Source of the DNA: Halomonas sp. H10-9-1
Lineage (GTDB): Bacteria; Pseudomonadota; Gammaproteobacteria; Pseudomonadales; Halomonadaceae
DNA length: 64,000 nt
Direction: 5' to 3'
Assembly: GCF_040147005.1 (NCBI RefSeq)
Contig: NZ_JAMSHO010000001.1
Coordinates: forward strand, 1,364,001-1,428,000
Positions 16,197 to 25,629 of the stretch are shown piece after piece. The notes below the pieces were generated by a model that did no database searches, was not told the origin of the DNA, and saw nothing but the letters and a program-made list of their open reading frames with translations. Numbering within the stretch: the stretch's first letter is position 1; the number at the start of each line of letters is the position of its first letter. Both the position numbers and the translations under genes were made by a program.

Positions 16197-16787
16197 TCAG
16201 CCGGCGGCTGAAAAGCTGTGCAGCCGGTTCATGGCCTTCGCCCATTCGCCGTCGAGGGCGTCGGGCAGGGTGGCCAGGCTCTCGTCGATGGTGGCCTCGA
16301 TGGCGGCGTGTTCGGCCTTGCCGGGGCGCCCCAGCACGTAGTTCGTTACCTGGCGCGAGTCCCCGGGGTGGCCGATGCCGAGGCGCAGGCGGTGAAAGCC
16401 GCGCTCGTTGCCCAGTGCACTGATGATGTCGCGCAGGCCGTTGTGGCCGCCGTGGCCGCCGCCGGTCTTGTAGCGGGCGCTGCCCGGCGGCAGGTCGAGC
16501 TCGTCATGAACCACCAGCAGCTCATCGGGTGCCAGCTTGTAGAATTGACAGAGTGCCGCCACCGCATCGCCGCTGCGGTTCATGAAGGTGGTGGGGTTGA
16601 GCAGGTGGAGGTCGCGCCCCTCGAACTGGACCCTGGCATGCAGGCCCATGAACTTGCGATCGGCGCGCAGCGCACCGCCGGCGCGGCGCGCCACGGCCTC
16701 CACCAGCCAGGCCCCGGCGTTGTGACGGGTGGCCTCATAGTCGGCGCCGGGGTTGCCCAGTCCGATGATCGCTCTGACCTGACTCAT
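16197..16787 (-). CDS. pth: Peptidyl-tRNA hydrolase
   Basis: A 196-residue enzyme that frees tRNA from peptidyl-tRNAs dropped by the ribosome. The catalytic His22 (YEATRHNAG) corresponds to E. coli H20. N12 (GLGNPG) and the Asp in VVHDELDLPPG complete the active site. The NPTTFMNRSG motif and GGGHGGHNGLRD are also present. Full length. It follows rplY after two hairpins (16799-16860). Confidence 0.97.
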   Translation of the reverse strand: MSQVRAIIGLGNPGADYEATRHNAGAWLVEAVARRAGGALRADRKFMGLHARVQFEGRDLHLLNPTTFMNRSGDAVAALCQFYKLAPDELLVVHDELDLPPGSARYKTGGGHGGHNGLRDIISALGNERGFHRLRLGIGHPGDSRQVTNYVLGRPGKAEHAAIEATIDESLATLPDALDGEWAKAMNRLHSFSAAG

Positions 16788-16798
16788 GTGTCACCTCC

Positions 16799-16827
16799 AA
16801 AAAAAATCAAGCGCCGAGGCGCTTGAT
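16799..16827 (-). terminator. Intrinsic terminator downstream of rplY
   Basis: On the minus strand an 8-bp stem, ATCAAGCG / CGCTTGAT, is followed by eight T residues. It lies after rplY and just before the pth start, so it should end or attenuate prs-rplY transcription before pth. Confidence 0.75.
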
Positions 16828-16837
16828 CATCAGCAGA

Positions 16838-16860
16838 GGGGCCGCGTCTGGCGCGGCCCC
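16838..16860 (-). terminator. GC-rich hairpin directly after rplY
   Basis: A perfect 9-bp stem (GGGGCCGCG / CGCGGCCCC) with a 5-base loop lies 14 bases past the rplY stop and upstream of the T-rich terminator. It has no T-run of its own, so it probably protects the rplY mRNA 3' end or helps the second hairpin. Confidence 0.5.
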
Positions 16861-16874
16861 GGAGCGGGTAAGGA

Positions 16875-17519
16875 TCACTCGCCCTGCTCGCCTTCTTCGC
16901 CGCCCTCGGCACCTTCCGCGTCATCACCCGCGGAGCGGACCTTGGCCTTGACGATGCTCAGCACCGGGCCGTCGTGGTCCTCGCCCAGCGCCAGCGCCGG
17001 GATGGTCACGCCGGCCGGCAGGCTCAGGTCGGAGAGGTGCTTGATGGCACCGACCTCGAGGGCGCTGATGTCGATCTCCAGGTAGTCGGGCAGGTCCTTG
17101 GGCAGGCAGCTGATCTCGACCTCGGAAGCCAGCTGATGCAGCTCGCCGTCCTGGTCCTTGATGCCCACACAGGCCTCTTCGCCGGCGATGTGCAGCGGCA
17201 CGCGGGTGGTGAACACCTGGTTGGCCGCCACGCGCAGGAAGTCGACGTGGGTGATCAGCGGCTTGAAGGGGTGACGCTGCAGGTCACGCACCACGACCTG
17301 CTCGCTCTTGCCGTCGATCACCAGGTTGAGGATGGAGGAGAAGAACACCTCTTCCTCGATCGCCTTGTAGAAGGCGGCCTTCTCGACGGAGATCGGCTGG
17401 GGCTCCTTCTCACCACCATAGACGATGGCGGGAACCCGCTCGTTCGCACGACGCAGGCGGCGGCTCGCACCTTTCCCCAGGTCGTTACGAGCGCTGGCGT
17501 TAATAGTGAAATCGGACAT
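16875..17519 (-). CDS. rplY: 50S ribosomal protein L25/general stress protein Ctc
   Basis: A 214-residue two-domain Ctc-type L25, longer than the 94-residue E. coli L25. The N-terminal domain ([20 protein letters not shown] ... HVDFLRV) binds 5S rRNA. The C-terminal TL5-like beta domain (about 95-190) has [16 protein letters not shown]. An acidic tail ([16 protein letters not shown]) is typical of the proteobacterial form. It lies between prs and pth as in relatives. Confidence 0.96.
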   Translation of the reverse strand: MSDFTINASARNDLGKGASRRLRRANERVPAIVYGGEKEPQPISVEKAAFYKAIEEEVFFSSILNLVIDGKSEQVVVRDLQRHPFKPLITHVDFLRVAANQVFTTRVPLHIAGEEACVGIKDQDGELHQLASEVEISCLPKDLPDYLEIDISALEVGAIKHLSDLSLPAGVTIPALALGEDHDGPVLSIVKAKVRSAGDDAEGAEGGEEGEQGE

Positions 17520-17634
17520 GGAATTGCCTCTTGCTTGCAGTAAGAAAGCGTCAGGGACCGCGACCAGAGCCCTGATGCTTCCGGATGCCCCGAAGGGCGC
17601 TTTCCGGCGCCTGTTCCCCAGAGGGGTGCTCCCA

Positions 17635-17676
17635 GTGGAGCTCTCTCAATGGAGCTCTCTCAGTGGAGCTCCCTCA
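17635..17676. repeat. Three 14-bp tandem repeats at the prs stop codon
   Basis: Three consecutive 14-bp units of the form RTGGAGCTCYCTCA (17635-17648, 17649-17662, 17663-17676), plus the start of a fourth. The last unit contains the prs stop codon (TGA on the minus strand). Each unit holds the palindrome GAGCTC. This looks like recent replication slippage in the prs 3' untranslated region. Confidence 0.85.
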
Positions 17677-18615
17677 ATGGAACATGGCGCTGACGGATTC
17701 TTCGTTGCTCACTCGGCGGATCGCCTCGGCGATCAGGCCGGCGACGCTCAGCTGGCGGATCTTGCCACTGCGCCGGGCGATGTCGGCCAGCGGAATGGTG
17801 TCGGTGACCACGACCTCGTCGAGTACCGAGCCGATGATGTTATCGACCGCCGGGCCCGAGAGGATGGGGTGGGTGGCATAGGCCACCACGCGCTCGGCGC
17901 CGTGGTCCTTGAGTGCCTCGCCGGCCTTGCACAGGGTGCCGGCGGTATCGATCATGTCGTCCACCACCACGCAGTTGCGACCCTCGATCTCGCCGATAAT
18001 GTGCATTACCTGGGCCTGATTGGCCGCGGGGCGGCGCTTGTCGATAATGGCGAGGTCGGCGTTGAGCTGCTTGGCGATGGCACGGGCGCGCACCACGCCG
18101 CCCACGTCGGGGGAGACCACCACCAGGTTCTCGTAGTTCTGGCGCTCGATGTCGTCGAGCAGGATCGGCGAGCCGTAGACGTTGTCCACCGGCACGTCGA
18201 AGAAGCCCTGAATCTGGTCGGCATGGAGGTCCATGGTCATCACGCGATCCACGCCGGCCTTGACCATCATGTCGGCCACGATCTTGGCCGAGATCGGCAC
18301 CCGCGCCGAGCGTACCCGGCGGTCCTGACGGGCATAACCGAAGTAGGGCACTACGGCGGTGATCCGCGATGCAGAGGCCCGGCGCAGGGCGTCTATCATC
18401 AGGATCAGCTCCATCAGGTTGTCATTGGTCGGGGCACAGGTGGACTGCAGGACGAAGACATCCTTGCCGCGTACGTTCTCATTGATCTCGACCGCAATCT
18501 CGCCATCGCTGAACTGGCCAACCGTGGCGTTGCCCTGGCGGGTGTCCAGACTCTCGGCGATCTTGCGGGCGAGTTCGGGATTGGCGTTCCCGGCGAAAAC
18601 CATCAATTTTGACAC
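17674..18615 (-). CDS. prs: Ribose-phosphate pyrophosphokinase (PRPP synthase)
   Basis: A 313-residue enzyme making PRPP from ribose 5-phosphate and ATP, for nucleotide, His and Trp synthesis. It begins [18 protein letters not shown]. The flexible loop is [11 protein letters not shown]. The PRPP-binding motif is [14 protein letters not shown], with [12 protein letters not shown] before it. Length is the bacterial standard (315). It lies between ispE and rplY. The C-P lyase pathway in the same window also ends in PRPP through PhnN. Confidence 0.97.
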   Translation of the reverse strand: MSKLMVFAGNANPELARKIAESLDTRQGNATVGQFSDGEIAVEINENVRGKDVFVLQSTCAPTNDNLMELILMIDALRRASASRITAVVPYFGYARQDRRVRSARVPISAKIVADMMVKAGVDRVMTMDLHADQIQGFFDVPVDNVYGSPILLDDIERQNYENLVVVSPDVGGVVRARAIAKQLNADLAIIDKRRPAANQAQVMHIIGEIEGRNCVVVDDMIDTAGTLCKAGEALKDHGAERVVAYATHPILSGPAVDNIIGSVLDEVVVTDTIPLADIARRSGKIRQLSVAGLIAEAIRRVSNEESVSAMFH

Positions 18616-18668
18616 GCGCGGCCACCTATGCAGTGTGTTGGGTCATCGGGGGTTTGGAGCGGATGCGA

Positions 18669-19556
18669 TCAGCGATCCAGAGCGTCATGCAGTGGAGAAC
18701 GGTTCAGGCCGCGGGCCTTGAAGGCCTGCCAGCGACCGTCGATCTCGGCCAGCAGTCGGTCGGACTGCTGCTCGTCTGCCAGACTGGCGAAGACGCATGC
18801 GCCCGTGCCGGTCAACAGGGTCGGGGCTCGTCGTGCCAGCCAGTCCAGGGTTGCGGCTACCGGCGGATAGAGAGACCTGACCGTGGCCTCGCAGTCGTTG
18901 CGCCAACTGGACGCTCCCCCCTGCAGGGCGCGCGCCATGGTAATAGGGGGGGTGTGGCGTGTCAATTCAGGGGCCTGGAATACCGCCGGGGTGGCCACCT
19001 CGATGCCGGGGTGCACCACCACGAACCAGGGCGTGTCGAGATCCACCGGAGTGAGGTGCTCGCCGACCCCTTCGGCCCAGGCGGCGCGGCCGCGCACGAA
19101 GACCGGCACATCGGCGCCCAGCGCCAGGCCCAGCTCGGCGAGGCGGTCGAGCGACAGTCCCAGCCCCCAGAGCGCGTCGAGGCCGAGCAGGACGGTGGCG
19201 GCATCGGAGCTGCCACCGCCCAGGCCGCCGCCCATGGGCAGGCGCTTCTCGAGATGGATATCGACACCCAGCGGAGAGCCGCTCACGGCCTGGAGCCGGC
19301 GTGCCGCTCGTACGATCAGGTTGTGGTCATGGGGCACGCCGGGAATCTCCGGCGCCAGCCGGATCTCGCCATCCTCGCGCAGGGTCAGGCGCAGGGTGTC
19401 GCCGTGGTCGAGGAACTGGAATAGCGTCTGGAGCTCGTGGTAGCCGTCCGTGCGTCGCCCGGTGATGTGCAGCATGCGGTTGAGCTTGGCGGGCGCCGGC
19501 AGGACCAGCGACCCGGCGTGTGGCGTGAGCATGCTGGCGTCTCCCCGCTCACTCAT
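18669..19556 (-). CDS. ispE: 4-diphosphocytidyl-2-C-methyl-D-erythritol kinase
   Basis: A 295-residue GHMP kinase, the fourth step of the MEP isoprenoid pathway. It has PAPAKLNRMLHITGRRTDGYH near the N-terminus, the ATP motif LPMGGGLGGGSSDAATVLL (about 109-127) and the C-terminal LTGTGACVFA. The ATG at 19556 overlaps lolB by 8 bases. A second in-frame ATG at 19532 is possible and would remove 8 residues. The lolB-ispE-prs order is conserved in gammaproteobacteria. Confidence 0.96.
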   Translation of the reverse strand: MSERGDASMLTPHAGSLVLPAPAKLNRMLHITGRRTDGYHELQTLFQFLDHGDTLRLTLREDGEIRLAPEIPGVPHDHNLIVRAARRLQAVSGSPLGVDIHLEKRLPMGGGLGGGSSDAATVLLGLDALWGLGLSLDRLAELGLALGADVPVFVRGRAAWAEGVGEHLTPVDLDTPWFVVVHPGIEVATPAVFQAPELTRHTPPITMARALQGGASSWRNDCEATVRSLYPPVAATLDWLARRAPTLLTGTGACVFASLADEQQSDRLLAEIDGRWQAFKARGLNRSPLHDALDR

Positions 19557-20196
19557 CGACGACGGGGTGCCAGGCGTTGACCACCAGGGTCACGCGCAGC
19601 TCGCCGTAGGTCATCACCAGGCGACGCGGCAGCCACAGGCCGTCGGTGCGGGTCCAGTCGCGGTAGGCGACTTCCCAGCCATCCTGCTCGAGGCGCGCCG
19701 GGAAGCCCAGTTCGTCCTCCTCCAGGCGATGTTCGCTGGCGTCGCCGGGCAGGCCGCGAATCCAGTCCGACAGTGCGCCCAGCGGCAGCGACCAGCCCAA
19801 CTGCTGCTCCATCAACGCCTCGGGGGTCTCGGCCTCGAAGCGACCCTCCGCGGTGGTCAGCGAGAAGCGACCCTCGCGGCCCTCCAGGGTGCTGCGACCG
19901 CTGCCGAAGGGGCCGCTGATAAGCAGGCGGTAGTAGTGGGGATGCTGGTTCCAGTCGAGGTTGGCGCTGGTGGAGTCCTCGGGGGTGCGCAGCCCGGCCT
20001 TGCCGGCCAGTTGCCAGGTATCCAGTGACTCGATGCGCGCCTCCTGGGCTTGCCACTGCCCCGGGCCTCGCTCCCCCTCGGGCAGCGGTGCCTGGCGGGC
20101 ACAGCCGGCGGCCAGGGTCATCAGTAGCAGGGCGGCGGTGAGTCGAAGCGGGTGTCGGCGTGGCATGGCGGCCTCGGGGTCGGTTGGGCGTGTCAT
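19549..20196 (-). CDS. lolB: Outer-membrane lipoprotein receptor LolB
   Basis: A 215-residue LolB, the outer-membrane lipoprotein that receives lipoproteins from LolA. A signal peptide ends in lipobox LAAGC with the lipidated Cys at residue 32. The mature part has DTWQLAGKAGLRT, FGSGRSTLEGREGRFSL and WIRGLPG, all family-typical. The ATG at 20196 overlaps the TPR-gene stop (ATGA). An ATG at 20166 (MPRRHPLRL) would give a more usual signal length. Confidence 0.93.
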   Translation of the reverse strand: MTRPTDPEAAMPRRHPLRLTAALLLMTLAAGCARQAPLPEGERGPGQWQAQEARIESLDTWQLAGKAGLRTPEDSTSANLDWNQHPHYYRLLISGPFGSGRSTLEGREGRFSLTTAEGRFEAETPEALMEQQLGWSLPLGALSDWIRGLPGDASEHRLEEDELGFPARLEQDGWEVAYRDWTRTDGLWLPRRLVMTYGELRVTLVVNAWHPVVDE

Positions 20197-21947
20197 CGGG
20201 GGGCAATCCCGGGGATGCGTTGCAGCAGGTCGTCGATCAGCGGGTGGTCGTCGAAACGCTCGAGGGCCTCACGAACCAGGTCGCGGGCCTCCGCGTGGCG
20301 CTTCAGGGCCCACAGCACCTCGGCCAGGTGGGCGGCGATCTCCTGGTCGGGCATGGCGCGATAGGCGCGCTCGAGCCAGGGCAAGGCCTCCTGGGGGTCG
20401 CCCTGGCGATAGCTGACCCAGCCCATGCTGTCGAGGATCGCCGGGCTGTCGGGCTCGAGCTCATGGGCGCGCTCGACCAGTTCGCGGGCCTCGTCGAGAC
20501 GGTCCTCGGGGCCCTGGTCGGCGAGGGTGTAGCCCAGGGCGTTGAGGGCCATGGCGTTGTCGGGGTTGCGTTCGATGATGCGCCCGAGGTCGCGCTCCAT
20601 GCCCGCCAGGTCGCCCGCCTCCCAGGCGCGCATGCCACGCAGGTAGAGCAGTTGTTCGTCGTTGGGAGTGCGCGTCAGTTCGCGGTCGAGCAGGGCGCTG
20701 GCGTCCTGGCTGAGCCCCTCGCGGTCGAGCAGCTCGATCTCCAGGGAGAGCAGGTCGTCGAACCAGTCGTCGTGGCGCAGCCGCTCGACGCGCAGGAAGG
20801 CGCGGGCGTCATCCAGCCGATCATTCTCGACCAGCATCTCGGCGGCTCGCAGCCGGCTGAGCAGGAAACCCTGCTCCGGCGGCACCTGGCGATAATAGAG
20901 CAGGGCGTTGTCGGCCTCGCCCTCGGCGCGGGCGATATCGCCCAGCAGCAGGAAGGCGTCGGGCGGGGGCTCGGGGGTGTCCACCAACGGCAGCAGCAGG
21001 CGGCGTGCCGGCTCGTGGTGCCCTTCATCCAGGTAAAGGCGGGCCAGGCCGATGGTCAGTGCGCTGTCGCCGGCATGCGCTTCGAGCAGGGCATCGGTCT
21101 GCGCCTCGGCGGCGGCGACGTTGCCCAGGCGCAGCTCGCTCTGGGCCAGCAGCAGGATGAAGCGTGCATCGCCCGGAGAGACGTCGAGGCCGCGGCGCGC
21201 GGCGGTGCGCGCGGCGAGCGGGTCCTGCGCCTCCTGGGCCAGCCGGGTGCGAGTCAGCCACAGCGCGGGCAACTCGGGCGCGCGCGCCCCCAGGCGGTCG
21301 AGGCGCCGCTCGGCGGCGGCCGTCTCGCCCACGGCCACCTCGAGCAGCGCAGTGGCGAGCTCGGCGTCATGGCGGCGGGCGTCCTCGGGCGCCGTGGCCA
21401 GGTGGTCGCGTAGCCTGGCGAGGAGTGGGGCCGGGTCGGCGTTGGTGGCCAGGGCGGACTCGACCAGCGACGAGATCTCGCTGTCGCCGCCTTCTCGGAC
21501 CAGCGCCAGGCGCTGGCGCAGGGCTTCGTCCCAGTCGCCGCGCTGCACGGCGAGGCCGGCCAGCAGTCGGGCCGGCGCGAGGCTGCCGGGAGCCAGCACC
21601 TGCCACTCCCGGGCGGCCCGGTCGAGCAGCTCGGGTTCGTTGCCGAAGCTGGCGGCAAGCGCCGCCCGCTCCGCCAGGCCGGCGCTGTGGTAGCGTTGGC
21701 TTGCGGTAAGATAGCCCTCGGCCGCACGTCGGTAATCACCGCGCTGGCCGGCCAGCTCCGCGGTAAGCAGCCCGGCCAGGCCTTCTGCGTCGAGGCCGCG
21801 CTCGATGGGCGGGGCACCGGCCAGCGGGTCCTCCATCAGCGAGGCATCGTCGTCGGCGAGCGGCCACGCCTGGCAGCCGGCCAGCATCAGGGCCAGTGCC
21901 GGCATCGCCAGAGACAGGGATAACAGGGAAAGCGGGGCGCGGGCCAT
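20193..21947 (-). CDS. TPR-repeat lipoprotein upstream of lolB
   Basis: A 584-residue protein with a lipoprotein signal (LALMLAGC, Cys25), then many tetratricopeptide repeats. Examples are RYHSAGLAERAALAASFGNE, LGYTLADQGPEDRLDEAREL and DSMGWVSYRQGDPQEALPWL. It is probably anchored in the outer membrane as a scaffold. Homologues next to lolB are common in Pseudomonas and Halomonas, but their exact role is not established. Its start is divergent from hemA, with 164 bases between. Confidence 0.85.
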   Translation of the reverse strand: MARAPLSLLSLSLAMPALALMLAGCQAWPLADDDASLMEDPLAGAPPIERGLDAEGLAGLLTAELAGQRGDYRRAAEGYLTASQRYHSAGLAERAALAASFGNEPELLDRAAREWQVLAPGSLAPARLLAGLAVQRGDWDEALRQRLALVREGGDSEISSLVESALATNADPAPLLARLRDHLATAPEDARRHDAELATALLEVAVGETAAAERRLDRLGARAPELPALWLTRTRLAQEAQDPLAARTAARRGLDVSPGDARFILLLAQSELRLGNVAAAEAQTDALLEAHAGDSALTIGLARLYLDEGHHEPARRLLLPLVDTPEPPPDAFLLLGDIARAEGEADNALLYYRQVPPEQGFLLSRLRAAEMLVENDRLDDARAFLRVERLRHDDWFDDLLSLEIELLDREGLSQDASALLDRELTRTPNDEQLLYLRGMRAWEAGDLAGMERDLGRIIERNPDNAMALNALGYTLADQGPEDRLDEARELVERAHELEPDSPAILDSMGWVSYRQGDPQEALPWLERAYRAMPDQEIAAHLAEVLWALKRHAEARDLVREALERFDDHPLIDDLLQRIPGIAPR

Positions 21948-22041
21948 GGGGGTCTCGCTTGCGGTGCGGTGGCCTCAGCATAACGGCTCGGCCGGCGTGG
22001 GCAAAGGCAAGCGGTGGGGTGCGCCCTTCGCCTTTCGGCTG

Positions 22042-22050
22042 TGATAGAAT
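22042..22050 (+). promoter_or_regulatory. Extended -10 promoter for hemA
   Basis: TGATAGAAT (22042-22050) is a TGN-extended -10 element, 61 bases before the hemA ATG and in the divergent gap. No good -35 is seen, which is usual for extended -10 promoters. A small hairpin (GCCTCG / CGAGGC) follows in the leader. Confidence 0.5.
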
Positions 22051-22111
22051 CCACGCGCCTCGATCGCGAGGCCGTAACGGCCGCACACCCCACGTTCAAG
22101 ATGCCCGACGC

Positions 22112-23380
22112 ATGACGCTGCTTGCCCTTGGAATCAATCACCGAACCGCCACCGTGGAGGTGCGCGAGCAGGTGGCCTTCGACCCCGCCGAGCTGGATGC
22201 CGCGCTGGGCGAACTGCGTGGCCTGCCCGAGGTAAAGGAGGCGGCTGTCCTCTCCACCTGCAATCGCACCGAGCTCTACTGCGTGACCGAGCCCGAAGGG
22301 GAGGTGGCCATCCTGCACTGGCTGGGCCGTTTCCACGGTCTGCCGGTCGACGACCTCGCGAAGTGCGCCTACCACTACCTGGAACATGATGCCGCTCGCC
22401 ACCTGATGCGGGTGGCTGTGGGCCTGGACTCCATGGTGCTGGGCGAGCCGCAGATACTCGGCCAGCTCAAGGACGCCTACCAGGCCAGCCGCCTGGGGCG
22501 TGGCCTGGGCAAGGAGCTGGAGTGCCTGTTCCAGCACACCTTCTCCGTGGCCAAGCAGGTGCGCACCGAGACCGGCATTGGCCGCAACCCGGTGTCGGTG
22601 GCCTATGCGGCGGTGAGCCTGGCGAGCCGCATCTTCGATGACTTCGGTCGTGCCCGGGCACTGCTGATCGGCGCCGGCGAGACCATCGAGCTGGTGGCCC
22701 GCCACCTGGTAGAGGCGGGCGTCAGCCAGCTTACCGTGGCCAACCGCACCCGCGAGAGGGGGGAGCTTCTGGCCGCACCGCTGGGCGGCCAGGCGATCAC
22801 CCTGGACGCCATCCCCGATGCCCTGGTTAACGCCGATATCGTCATCTCCTCCACGGCGGCCCCGCTGCCGATCCTCGGCAAGGGCATGGTGGAGCGGGCG
22901 CTGAAGAAGCGCCGTCACCGGCCGATCTTCATGGTCGACATCGCCGTGCCCCGGGATATCGAGCCCGAGGTGGGCCAGCTCGCCGACATCTTCCTTTATA
23001 CGGTGGATGATCTTCAGGAGGTGATCGCGGAGAATCGCCGCCACCGCCAGGTGGCCGCCGACCAGGCGGAGTCGCTGATCGAGCATGGCGTGGGGGCCTG
23101 GTTGCATGACCGGCGCGTCCGCAGCGGCGGCGAGCTGATTCACGACTACCGCTCCCGCGGCGAGTCACGGCGTGACCACTCCCTGGAGCAGGCCCTGGCA
23201 CGCCTGGGGAATGGCGAGGATCCCGAGGCCGTGGTGCGCCGGCTGGCCTACCAGCTCACCAACCGGCTGCTGCACGGTCCCACCGTGGCGCTGCGCGAGG
23301 CCGCCTCCGCCGAACGCCATGACCTGCTCGAGGCGGCCAGCGTGCTGCTGCTCGAGGCGACTCCCGACAAGATCCGATAG
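22112..23380 (+). CDS. hemA: Glutamyl-tRNA reductase
   Basis: A 422-residue enzyme that reduces Glu-tRNA to glutamate-1-semialdehyde, the first committed step of tetrapyrrole synthesis. It begins LLALGINHRTATVEVRE. The catalytic Cys50 sits in LSTCNRTELYC. The NADPH domain has ALLIGAGETIELVARHL, and a long C-terminal dimerisation helix follows. The ATG at 22112 gives the standard length; the upstream open frame shadows the divergent region. It starts the hemA-prfA-prmC operon. Confidence 0.96.
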   Translation: MTLLALGINHRTATVEVREQVAFDPAELDAALGELRGLPEVKEAAVLSTCNRTELYCVTEPEGEVAILHWLGRFHGLPVDDLAKCAYHYLEHDAARHLMRVAVGLDSMVLGEPQILGQLKDAYQASRLGRGLGKELECLFQHTFSVAKQVRTETGIGRNPVSVAYAAVSLASRIFDDFGRARALLIGAGETIELVARHLVEAGVSQLTVANRTRERGELLAAPLGGQAITLDAIPDALVNADIVISSTAAPLPILGKGMVERALKKRRHRPIFMVDIAVPRDIEPEVGQLADIFLYTVDDLQEVIAENRRHRQVAADQAESLIEHGVGAWLHDRRVRSGGELIHDYRSRGESRRDHSLEQALARLGNGEDPEAVVRRLAYQLTNRLLHGPTVALREAASAERHDLLEAASVLLLEATPDKIR

Positions 23381-23389
23381 GACCGATTC

Positions 23390-24481
23390 ATGAAAGCTTC
23401 CCTGCGTGTGCGTCTCGACGCCTTCGGTGAGCGCTTCGAGGAGCTCGCCGCCCTGCTGTCGGAGCCCGAGGTGCTCGGCGACCAGGCCCGTTTCCGCGAC
23501 TACTCCCGAGAATATGCCGAGCTCGAGGCACTGGTGGAGGCATGGCGCGAGTATCGCGCCGTGGAGGGCACCATCGAGGAGGCCGCACAGCTCGCCTCCG
23601 ACAGTGACCCCGAGATGCGCGAGCTGGCCGAGCTCGAGCTGGCCGAAGGGCGTGAGCAGCGTGACGCCCTGGAGGAGACCCTCAAGCGCCTGCTGGTGCC
23701 CAGGGATCCCGACGATGGCCGTGGCGTCTTCCTGGAGGTGCGCGCCGGCACCGGTGGCGACGAGGCGGCACTGTTCGCCGGCGACCTCTTCCGCATGTAC
23801 TCGCGCTACGCCGAGAAGCACGGCTGGAAGGTAGAGGTGGTCAGCGCCAATCACGGTGAACAGGGCGGCTACAAGGAGGTCATCGCGCGTATCAAGGGCG
23901 AGGGGGCCTATGCCCGGCTCAAGTTCGAATCCGGCGCCCACCGCGTGCAGCGCGTGCCGGCTACCGAGTCCCAGGGGCGCATCCACACCTCGGCCTGCAC
24001 CGTGGCGGTAATGCCCGAGGTGGAGGCGGTGGGTGACATCGACCTCGACCCGAGTGACCTGCGCGTGGACACCTTCCGCTCCAGCGGCGCCGGCGGCCAG
24101 CACGTCAACACCACCGATTCGGCGATTCGCATCACGCACCTGCCCAGCGGCGTGGTCGTCGAGTGTCAGGAGGAGCGCAGCCAGCACAAGAACCGTGCCA
24201 AGGCGATGTCGCTGCTCGCCGCCCGCCTCAAGCAGCATGCCGTGGACAGCCAGCGCCAGCAGCAGGCCGACACCCGGCGCTCCCTGGTCGGCTCCGGGGA
24301 TCGTAGCGAGCGCATCCGTACCTATAACTTCCCCCAGGGGCGTGTCACCGACCACCGCATCAACCTCACCCTCTACAAGCTCGCCGAGGTGATCGGCGGT
24401 GAATACCTCGACGAGGTGATCGAACCGCTGATCCACGAGTATCAGGCGGAGCAGCTCGCCGCCCTGCAGCAGGAGGCCTGA
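23390..24481 (+). CDS. prfA: Peptide chain release factor 1
   Basis: A 363-residue class-I release factor for UAA and UAG. The GGQ motif lies in [15 protein letters not shown], and [19 protein letters not shown] is the domain next to it. The Gln of GGQ is methylated by PrmC, the next gene. It starts 10 bases after hemA; prmC starts with GTG 2 bases after the stop. Length is typical (360). Confidence 0.97.
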   Translation: MKASLRVRLDAFGERFEELAALLSEPEVLGDQARFRDYSREYAELEALVEAWREYRAVEGTIEEAAQLASDSDPEMRELAELELAEGREQRDALEETLKRLLVPRDPDDGRGVFLEVRAGTGGDEAALFAGDLFRMYSRYAEKHGWKVEVVSANHGEQGGYKEVIARIKGEGAYARLKFESGAHRVQRVPATESQGRIHTSACTVAVMPEVEAVGDIDLDPSDLRVDTFRSSGAGGQHVNTTDSAIRITHLPSGVVVECQEERSQHKNRAKAMSLLAARLKQHAVDSQRQQQADTRRSLVGSGDRSERIRTYNFPQGRVTDHRINLTLYKLAEVIGGEYLDEVIEPLIHEYQAEQLAALQQEA

Positions 24482-24482
24482 C

Positions 24483-25349
24483 GTGGCGGGGGCAAGCGCG
24501 ACCCTCGACACCCTGCTGGCCGCGGCCGCGGCCCGCCTGGTAGCGGCCGGTTCGCCGACGGCCCGCCTCGATGCCGAGGTGCTGCTCTGCCATGTGCTGG
24601 GCGTCGAGCGCACCTGGCTCTACACCTGGGGCGACCGCCAGGCCGAGGAGGCCCCGGCCCGGCGTTTCCAGGCGCTGGTGGCGCGGCGCGAGGCGGGGGA
24701 GCCGGTGGCCTACCTCACAGGCGAGCGCGAATTCTGGGGGCTGGCCCTGGCCACCGCCCCCAGCACCCTGATCCCGCGCCCCGACACCGAGACCCTGGTC
24801 GCGGCGGCGCTGTCCCTGGCGGCGGCCCCCCGCGGGCGGCTGCTCGACCTGGGCAGCGGCAGCGGCGCCATCGCCCTGGCCTTCGCCAGCGAGCGCCCCG
24901 GCTGGTGGGTGCTGGGGCTGGAGCTGCGCCCCGAGGCGGTGGCCCTGGCGCGACACAATGCCGCGCGCCACGCCCTGGCCAATGCCGAGTTCCGCGAGAG
25001 TGACTGGTTCTCGGCCCTGGACGCGGGGACGATCGCCGAGGGCTTCGAGTTGATCGTCTCCAACCCCCCCTATATCGCCGCGGATGACCCGCACCTGGCA
25101 TCGGGCGACGTGCGCTTCGAGCCGCGTTCGGCGCTGGTGGCCGGCGATGAAGGCCTGGCCGACCTGCGTCATCTGGTGGCCGCGGCGCGTGACTATCTCC
25201 TGCCTGGCGGCTGGTTGCTGCTGGAGCACGGCTTTCGGCAGGCCGCGGCGGTGCGCGAGGCGCTCGTCGCGGCGGGCTATGCCGAGGTGGCCAGTCGCCG
25301 CGACCTGGGCGGCCACGAGCGCATCAGCCTGGGGCGCCATCCGGCCTGA
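24483..25349 (+). CDS. prmC: Release-factor glutamine methyltransferase
   Basis: A 288-residue SAM-dependent enzyme that N5-methylates the Gln of the RF1/RF2 GGQ motif. SAM motif I is LLDLGSGSGAIALAF, and the glutamine-binding NPPY is in LIVSNPPYIAADD. A short N-terminal helical domain precedes them. The start is GTG at 24483. In many relatives moeB follows directly; here an lrp gene and a repeat element intervene. Confidence 0.95.
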   Translation: MAGASATLDTLLAAAAARLVAAGSPTARLDAEVLLCHVLGVERTWLYTWGDRQAEEAPARRFQALVARREAGEPVAYLTGEREFWGLALATAPSTLIPRPDTETLVAAALSLAAAPRGRLLDLGSGSGAIALAFASERPGWWVLGLELRPEAVALARHNAARHALANAEFRESDWFSALDAGTIAEGFELIVSNPPYIAADDPHLASGDVRFEPRSALVAGDEGLADLRHLVAAARDYLLPGGWLLLEHGFRQAAAVREALVAAGYAEVASRRDLGGHERISLGRHPA

Positions 25350-25382
25350 GTCAGACCACAGGCAGTCGCATTTACGGAAACC

Positions 25383-25425
25383 AAGGGGCGCTGGGGACAA
25401 GCCGAAGAGGAGGTCCTACGCCAGG
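25383..25425 (+). repeat. Dispersed post-stop hairpin element, copy 1
   Basis: AAGGGGCGCTGGGGACAAGC, then CGAAGAGGAGGTCC, begins 34 bases after the prmC stop. It shares GAAGAGGAGGTCC exactly (25404-25416) with the copy after tldD (58266-58278), and a looser frame (GGGGC..GG.CAAGC...GGAGG) with the copy after yjgA. The 3' hairpin arm is not obvious here, so this copy may be partial. The rest of 25350-25629 holds no gene. Confidence 0.6.
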
Positions 25426-25629
25426 GGTGAGAAGCACTGCTTCGAACGGGCTGGCCATGGTCAGCGATACCTCTGGGTCAGACCAAGCGTTGATAGCCGT
25501 GGAAGCGAGGGTGTGGTACACATTCGGCAGAGGATTATTCCGTTTGCTGCCGTGATGTCGGGCGATTTCCAGTCAATTTCGCTGCCACGGCGGCGCTCAT
25601 GACTCTGCCGACCGGTGCCTGCCATTACA

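Noticed and set aside
18616-18668. tRNA gene between ispE and prs, as in some relatives
   Set aside because: The gap is only 53 bases and shows no cloverleaf or CCA-proximal pattern.
20160-21413. A 417-residue plus-strand frame over the TPR gene
   Set aside because: It is a high-GC shadow of the clear TPR lipoprotein gene on the minus strand and shows no domain pattern.
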